The position numbers and the translations under genes were made by a program. Positions 12,701 through 21,700 of a DNA stretch of 41,844 bases are shown one piece after another (the first letter of the stretch is position 1; each line of letters starts with the position of its first letter). The notes under the pieces are model-generated. The model saw nothing but the letters and a program-made list of their open reading frames with translations. It was not told where the DNA came from and searched no databases. The stretch comes from a virus: positions 1 through 41,844 of IMG/VR virus record IMGVR_UViG_3300047481_000331; one strand, given 5' to 3'.

Positions 12701-15700
12701 AAAACGATACTATATTTGACAACAATGCAACACAGTTTGTAGATAAGAGTCCAAACTGCGGTGCTGTTTACATGTATGATTATTTGGCTAACTTCAATGA
12801 AAATCTCAATGATCCTGGTCAATACATATATGCTCAGAGTGTCAATAACTATAACTTAGATTATGGATTCAGTCCATTGTATGGACAAGCCTTGTCATTC
12901 TCTAACAACAGAGTATTAGTAGGTTCACCAAACTTCTTACCTGAAGTTTATGATGGACAGATTGTTATCTATATTAATCCAACTGGAGAAGCAGATTGGT
13001 CAGTATATAGAGAGTCTGCACCTGTTGTAGATATTAATAAAATTAAAAACATACAGTTGTTTAGTGCTGAAACTAATAACACACTAGTCAATTTGGATTA
13101 TATTGATCCATTGCAAGGCAAGATATTGGGTGCATGCAGAGAGAATATTGATGTAGTATCTAATAATGATCCCGCAAGATATAACAGCACTGATGCTGAT
13201 CAACCCGGCGTAGTATGGGGAGCAAGTCAAGTAGGTCAATTATGGTTCAATACTACTAACGTTCGTTTTGTAAACTATCACCAAAACAATGACGCAAATT
13301 ACAATGCAAAATATTGGGGAACTGTTTTCCCAGGCAGTGATGTTGCTGTGTATAGTTGGATAACAAGCAATGTTTCACCAAGTCAGTATATAGGACCAGG
13401 CACACCGTACGATATTACGTTGTATTCTACACAAAATATATTGAATGCGTCTAACAACGTTACACCTGTGTATTTCTTTTGGGTAAGAAATAGCAATATT
13501 ATATTCAGAAAAGAAGGTAAAACATTATCTGATACTATCATAGAAACTTACATCACAAATCCAAAGAATTCAGGTATCAGTTTCTTTGCACCATTACTAC
13601 AAAATGTATACGCAATATACAATTCTGGTTCATACTATAATGCAAATGATTCAGTATTACATATCGGTTACTCAAATGGTAGAGGGGATGATAGTGGACA
13701 CGATGAATATACTCTTATCAGAGCAAATTATGCCGATGACTTCTTGCCAGGTTTACCAAACGAATTATTAACACATGGCTTTGATGCAAACATACACGGC
13801 AATACTCCTGCAGGCAACAATAGACCTGAATCATTATACGATAGATTATTAGATAGTTTAGCAGGTGTCGATGAAGGCGGTGAAGTTGTTCCCAACCCAT
13901 GGTTACCAAAAGCAGTACAAAGTGGTGTGCTTGCACGACCAAGACAAAGTTTCTTCTTTGATAGATTTGAAGCATTAAAGAATTACTTGACATACGCTAA
14001 CGAAGTATTAGCGCAGTATCCAATATCAGAAATTAGAAGAAATGCAAGTTTCTTGTTTGCTGAAGGAGAATTCTTTAATACTACAGATTACTGGGAATAT
14101 GTAAATTGGTGGGCAACAGGATACGATAATAATACTAAATCTGCAATACAAGTTGCAATCTATGCTGATTTGGCTACATTAACTGTCCCGGTTAATACAA
14201 TCGTTACTGTTAATACTAACGGCGATGGCAAATTTGAAGTATATCGTTACGACGGTGACGGTGTATGGACACGTATTGGTTTGCAACAAGGTACAATCCA
14301 ATTCAAATTGTATCTATGGGATTACGCAGCCGGCAAGACTGGCTTCGGTGATAACTTCTTTGATACAAGTTCATATGATGAGTTCCCAAGTGAGGAAACA
14401 CGTTACATTGTACGTGCATTGAACGAACAGATTTATACAGATGAGTTATTAATCTACAGAAACAAGTCACTAGTATTGTTATTTGAATACATTCAAAGTG
14501 AGACTGACGAATCACAAAACTATCTACCATGGTTGAACAAAACCTCATTGGTTGATGTATCACATAAGATTCGTGAACTACGTCCCATCGAAGTATTCCA
14601 AAGTGATAATCAAGATTTCTTAGCCGGCTATATTAATGAAGTTAAGCCGTATCACGTTGTGGTTAAAGAATTCGTTTTCAAGTACACAGGAGAAGAAGTA
14701 TTTGATGGTAACATCACTGACTTTGATTTACCTGCTACATATAACACAGCATTACAGCAATATATTACTCCTGAGTTAGTACAGTCTAATGTTTCATCAG
14801 ACAGTCAGTACTTACCGACCAACCCAATATGGCAAACACAGCCATACAATCAATGGTTCCAAAACAGGGGCGTATCAATTGGTGGACAAACAGAGTTTGA
14901 AATTACTGTACTAGCATCGTATCTGACATTAAGAACATCATTTATTCTTGTTGATAATGCTCAAGGATTCCCGATCAATGGTCTTATTAGAATTGGTCAA
15001 GAGTTACTAAGTTACTCATACGTTGATAGAGCAACCAATATAATCAGCGGAATTATAAGAGGTGTAAACAATACTCCTATATCTGATCATATCCCAGGCG
15101 AAAAGGTATTCATTGATTTGCCTCCTATCGTAGTATTGAATGGTGGTAGAGGATATATTGATCCTCCTAGAGTTATTGCTTATGTTGATGAGGCAGTTTA
15201 CGGCCCACCATTAAGAGCGGCAGTACTAGAAGCAGTAATGACATTGGATTCAGTATTACAAGTTAACGTGATAGATCCAGGTCAAGGTTATCCGGTACTA
15301 CCTGAAATCAGAATTGATCCAGCAGTACAGATTATATTCTCAAGTGCTGATGTAAATTCATTTACTAATACAATTAGATTGTATGCTCCTAACTTACGTA
15401 CCGGCGACTTAATACAATACAAGAAGGGCGAGATTGGTAGTGAAATAGGTGGCCTAGTAGACAGACAATGGTACTATGTAAACTTATTAGAAAGCGATCC
15501 AACAGCAGTTGTAGGATTGTATCAAAGTTACGGCGATGCTCTGAACGATAGAGATAGAATACAGATTTATAACGATGGTAGTGGAAACGACCACGCATTG
15601 AATTTAGGTGCTAAAGCCAGTGCTATCACTACAGCAAGCCCAGTTCGTGAAAACAATATCAAGTTACGATTTGATAGAACAACATATACTTCACAGGTTC

Positions 15701-18700
15701 AAGACTGGGAAGCAGGACAATACTACGGTGCTTTCTTTGCAGGAAGTTATTCTAACAGCGAAAAGGTTTCAAGTTCCGCAGTTAAGTTGTATTCTTCACA
15801 ACCTCCTATCGAAGAGATACTAGCATCGGCGCAGGGTGTTGCGTTTGAAATTGTTTCAGTAAACAATGATAGAAATCTATCTTGGTCAAGTTTTGTACGT
15901 ACAGTTGATAGAACAGTATCTACTAACAATTTAATTAGATTAAAGCCATACGATGATGGCACGGGCGATCCTAACAGTTCAGGATCAACGATTGGTTTCT
16001 ATGTTGGAATGCCAATTAAGTTTAGCGGTCAAATACCTAGCCCATTGACTATAGATACAATATATTATGTTCATAGCATAGTTAATATCACAGACTTTAC
16101 TGTATCTGCTACTGAGGGCGGACCTCAATTAACAGGATTCAGCACAGTAATTATACCAGCAACGCCCGGTGCATATGCATATTCAGGTCAAGTTGTTGAT
16201 AAGGCTGTGTTAACTGTGAATTACCCAGGTATACTAACAGCCACTGCTACTCAAACAGCAACTAATAGAGTTACTATACCATTAACTGAAATAGGTACAG
16301 GTGGAACAATTGGATTCTATGTTGGACTTCCATTATTCTTCACTGACGGGGTGTTTGGTGGTGTAACACAAAACCAAGTTTACTACGTTACAACAATTGT
16401 TGATAACCAAACATTCACAATGTCAGAAACTACTGACCCATTGATGTTAAGTGTTACTGCAACTACAGCAGGAACTAATATTATCACAATTGAAGCAAAC
16501 GAAGATTTGTCTGTCAATGAACCTATAATATTCAATGAGATGCAAATTGCGGGAGCGGATGTAACATCATTTGGTAACATCGTATCAGGTACTACTTACT
16601 ACATCAATGAAATTGTAAGTACTACACAGATTAAGATATCTACAGCGATTAACGGCACTGTATTTGCATTGACTACTGTAGCGGCAGCAAGTAATACTGG
16701 TTGCACATTAACAAGTCAAGTTAATACATTACCATTAACTACTGCAACAGGCTCAATGACAGTCAACGTTTCATTACCAGTAAGTCCTGGTCAAGTTAAC
16801 GGTCAGCAATTTATATTGTACGAAACATCTGGTCAGTATGCAGACATTCAAGTTGTTGGCGCAGATATCACTAACCTAATTGAAAGAACACTAACTGCTA
16901 CATTAGAAAATGATAAAATTGGTATTAAGAATTCAACAGGTGGTGTAGACAATTTCTATTACAATTTACCAATTAGAGTAGAAACCCCACCCGCAGGATC
17001 AGGTTTGTCAGCAGGTACAACATACTATGTTGTAGAATATACAGGAATGGAAGATCCATTAAACCCTGGAGAATACTTCCCTAACCTAGAAACTGAAGTA
17101 TACAATACATCTTCAAGTTACAACATTTTGACATGCGATTCTACTGATAATCTATATGTAGGTATGTCTATAGTGTTTACTGGACAAGCCTTAGGTGGTA
17201 TTGTCATTAGTGATGAATACTTTGTAAGATATTTTGTTACTGATGCAGGTGATTTCGTAGTTGGAAAAACATACACAATTGAAGTACCAGGTACTACAAA
17301 TTTCGTAGCAATCGGTGCAGCCGACAATAACCCAGGAACAACATTCGTTGCAACTGGAGTTGGAAGTGGAACTGGTACAGCATACGGTGAGTATCCTTCA
17401 GTAGGTGGAACTAAATTTAAGATTTCAGATGTTAAGGGCGGAAGCGTTAAGACTCTTACTACATCGAATGGATTAATGACTGGTACAGGTGATCCATATG
17501 TCAAACTATCGTTGAGTTCAAGTGGATCTCCTGAAGATTTGAACTATACAAATACTGAATTTAATTTGGTGCAGTTCCCAAGTTCAAGCGAATCTCCACC
17601 AATACTCCCAACATTTGATGTAAGTTATATCTTAGGTGGTTACAGAGTATTAATTAGTAACGGTGGACATGGTTTCGCAATTGACAACCAGTTGGTTATA
17701 CCAGGAAATCAATTAGGTGGTAGTACACCGACAAATGATTTGACAATGATTGTTAATAGTATTGATAGCAATGGTGCAATAACTGATGTAATTTGCTCAG
17801 GGACAGTACCAGGTATCAATGCAAGATACTACCTAAAGGTAATATCACCAAATCAATTTGAAGTATACTCCGATCCATTAATGCAAGTACCTGTAAGTGG
17901 TATCGATTTCCCATTCGTAGGATTTACAACAACTACTGCTACAGCGGTTACTGCATCAAATGACAGAGTAACAGTTACAAGTTCATCAGATTTTGATGTT
18001 AATGATCCTGTAGTGTTCACTGGTACTATGTTCTCATCAGAAATTAGTGTTGGACAAACATATTATATCTATGATAAGCCAACGTCTACCACAGTTAGAT
18101 TGACAACTGAGCCAGGCGGGTCGATTATTAACTTTGCAAGCAATGCCAGTGGTTCTATGACAATGGCTAAGGCAGGTAGTTTTGCACTGTTACCAGAACC
18201 ATTCTACTTCAATCAGAGTATTGTTAAGTTTAATAACAGAGTTTATATCTGTGTGGTAAGTAACAATGACGATGAATTCATATTTGGTAAGTGGGAGTTA
18301 TTAGACCCTGCAGACCGCAGATTGAACGCATTGGATAGAACAATTGGTTACTATCAACCAACTGATAACATGCCTGGTGTAGACTTAACTCAATTGTACA
18401 CGGGTATTACATATCCAAATGCAACATATTTAGGCAATCCTTTTGCGCCAGCAGATCAATTCACATTAGACACTGAGTTGCAAGGTCAAGAATTCTATCC
18501 AACAGAAGTTGACGTTACATCAGTTATTTGGAATGGCACAAATTATTTGGCTGCAGCCAATATACCAACATACTCAGCAGTATTAGGTAGTTCAACAGGT
18601 GATACATGGGCAATCGCTAAACTAGCAAACGTTGGCATCGGTGCAACTGATATCATCTATGCAGGTGGATATTATATTATTACTTCTACAAATAGCGCAA

Positions 18701-21700
18701 CACCTATCTATAGAAGCAATGATGGTATAACATGGACAACTAACGGCTACTTCACACCATATGGTTCTACACCATATGATGATATACCATATGATATGAC
18801 CTCAATTAATATTGCGGCACTATCATTGTATTCTGTTGCATATAAGAACGGTTACTACATGGCAGTAGGCGAAAGTATTGTACGTAGTGACGATACTTAC
18901 GTATGGAGACAAAGTTTTAATTTCAACACGGTATTGAACAATACACTATACAGTGTTAACCCAATTACATTATTGTCAGGACCTGTTACAATATTTGACG
19001 GATTTATCGCAGTTGGTAAAGGTCAGCGTTATGACTATTCAACTGGATTGACACAGATAGTTGATACTAACATTATTGTTCAGACAACTGACGGGATAGC
19101 CTGGACTCAACTTCCTTCTGTAACTAAGAAAGGAATGTATGGAGTTACTTCTAACAGTTCTATTGCATTGATTGTCGGTGAAGATGGTATAATTTACTAT
19201 TCACAAAACGGAACTGATTGGATCGGTGTTACTGAGACACAAGTAACAGGTATCAATGGTTCTACTGACGTATTGGGTATTAGTTCAATCAGTGGATTAG
19301 CAGTAAATGATGCTGTTAGATTTACAGATTCATTTGACGTACTAAACAGTGGCACAACATACTATGTACATACCGTAGTATCTTCTACACAGATTCAAAT
19401 TACAGACGCAATTGGTAATCCTCCAATTGATTTGTCAGGTGCAGGTTCTATACCAGCACAAACAATTATGTACAAGTACCCAAGAACAGAAACATTACGT
19501 GACGTTCTTTGGGCTAACTCACAATTTATGGCAGTGGGTGATGCAGGTAGAATTACTACTAGCCCAGACGGTGTAACTTGGACAGAAAGAACATCAGGTA
19601 CTATTCAGAAACTTAATGGATTAAATTATGTTTCAGGTAATACTTGGATAGTAGTTGGTGACAATAATACTATATTAAAGAGCGTAGACAACGGTGTAAC
19701 GTGGGAAAGTTCATCATTGTTTGTTGTAGCACCTACTGTATACGATGTAGTTGGAGATCCATTCCAAGCAGGTTACGGTCCAGAAGAATTAGTACCAGGT
19801 GTTGTTACGGACGACTTAACAATGACGGTAACTACTCGTCCTGGAACAAACTGGCCAATTACAGAATATGCACATAGTGGATATAATGTTGTATCATATG
19901 AACTTGTACCGACAACAGTAACACAGACCATTTACTATTGGGGCGGTAACGTATTAGTTCCTGCGCAGGTAGCATGCTTTGTTATCGACGGTACAACTGG
20001 ATTATCAACATCATTGTATGAATCATTAGATTATACCGTCGATTGGATTAATAACGCTATAATATTGAACACTCCAATTAATTATCTAAGCCCATCTACT
20101 GATACATTAAGAATAGATGTATATGAAATTGGCAACGGTGATCAATTAGTAAAAGCAAATACTAAGACAGACCCAATTAGAAACAATAATACAACTGGTT
20201 TCAATGAAATATATTTGAATTGCAATTATTCGAATCTATATTTTCAAGGCAGTGGCGTAATTAGACCGGGCTCACATGCTATTGAAGTGACCGCAGTTGC
20301 AACGAACGGTATTAATAATACTATTGTTTGTGATGATGTAACTCAGTTTACAGTTAATGCTCCTATATATTTCCAAGGAATAACATTTGGAAATATATTG
20401 GAAGACACAGCGTATTATGTAAAATCAATTAGTACGGTTACAAGTAGTATTACAGTATCAGCAAGTTACAATGCAATAACAGGTACCGCAGGTCCTACAC
20501 TAACATTGACTACTGCTACAGGGTTAATGACTGCTATTATACAAACCGGTACTGGTAGTGTTTGGACAGACCCAATTGTATATCACAATGGTACACAATT
20601 GGTATTAGGTAAAACTAACTCAGTAACAAGAACTAAGTCATCAAATAATGCTATTACTACAAATTCGACAGGTGGTTTAATTGCTAACACTTCGATCAAA
20701 TTTAGTAATACAATGTTTGGTGGTGTAATTATCCCACAAACTGTTTATTACATTAAGACTATTGTAGACAGTAATGAATTTACAATATCAGCAACCCCTG
20801 GTGGCCCAGTTATATCATTAACAAATGCTACGGGCGGTGCTGAATTTGTAACTAACGATTATGCGTTTGGTCCTCAACCAAACGGAGTGTCTGCTAAAAT
20901 GATATTGGCAGCACAATATAATAACTCTGTAGATTATTTGGTATACAGCGTCTTTGGTGAAACAGCCCCGGATCAATATGCATTCACAATACCGCAAGTA
21001 CAAGTGTTTACTGGTGACGGATCAACGTCTTTATTTGCATTAGATAATTATGTAGGAGATGATAATCCATATAACGCTATTGTAGAAATTAATGGTCTAC
21101 GTATAACCAAAGCGTTGTACAATATAAGCAGTGTAACAAATTCAATATTATTCAATAGTCCTCCACTGAACGGTAGCACTATTGCAGTTACTACATATAA
21201 TTCAACAGATCGTCAGTACTTTAATTCACAATATGGAATTACAGGAACACCAGGCTCAGCATTCGTACAAGTAATTGTTGAAAGCACTAATCACAGTGAG
21301 TACCCATTTGATGCAGTAATAAATGCAGGTGATTTTGATATTGGCTATGAATATGTGATTGATACAGTTGGAACAACTGACTTTACATTAATTGGCGCAG
21401 CAAGTAATACACCAGGAGTATCGTTTATAGCAACAGGTCCTGGAACAGGTACAGGTACTGCATTTGTAGGATATGATACTACTGCATACGATGAAGAGTT
21501 GAATTGGTTAACATGTGCACCTGGCTATGATACATCAGGATTGACTGTGGGTAGTTCAATTGTGTTTAGTGCTCCTACACTAGATGGTATTGTTGCAGGT
21601 ACGACATATTTCATAACAGAAATATGGAATAGCACACAATTCGTAGTAAGTACTGAACTTGCAGGTGATGCGCTACCGTTGACCGATGATACAGGATCAA

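Larger units (their letters stand above)
10890..12990 (+). other. FG-GAP-like seven-blade propeller region within the giant protein
   Basis: Seven segments share the FG-GAP/integrin-alpha pattern: FGS/FGH/YGF, a short strand, then 'VSEP/ISAP/VGAP/VGSP', then a 'G-x-V/A-Y-x-Y' strand. They begin near 10896 (SFGSAVAY), 11032 (SFGSQVII), 11194 (NWGSALSASPDGN), 11524 (NFGHSISTDYNGD), 12148 (QYGFSVATN, LLVGAPF), 12589 (QFGYNIKF, IVVSAPV, GAVYMYDY) and 12877 (LYGQALSF, RVLVGSP, DGQIVIYIN). Seven is the usual number for such a propeller. Unrelated modules are inserted after blades 3, 4 and 5. The classical calcium-binding DxDxDG loop is not clear in any blade. Confidence 0.6.

Noticed and set aside
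17118-17504. 128-codon - strand open frame in the giant gene
   Set aside because: It is a composition shadow of the repeat modules on the + strand, with no support from context.
18758-18803. Three CCATATG motifs in close succession
   Set aside because: They encode a local Pro-Tyr-rich stretch (STPYDDIPYDM) in the giant protein and show no spacing or palindromic structure beyond the heptamer, so chance codon use explains them.
20221-20262. Residues NLYFQG in the giant protein resemble a TEV protease site
   Set aside because: Only a short match in a natural beta-rich protein; there is no sign of an engineered sequence and no reason for this protease to be present.
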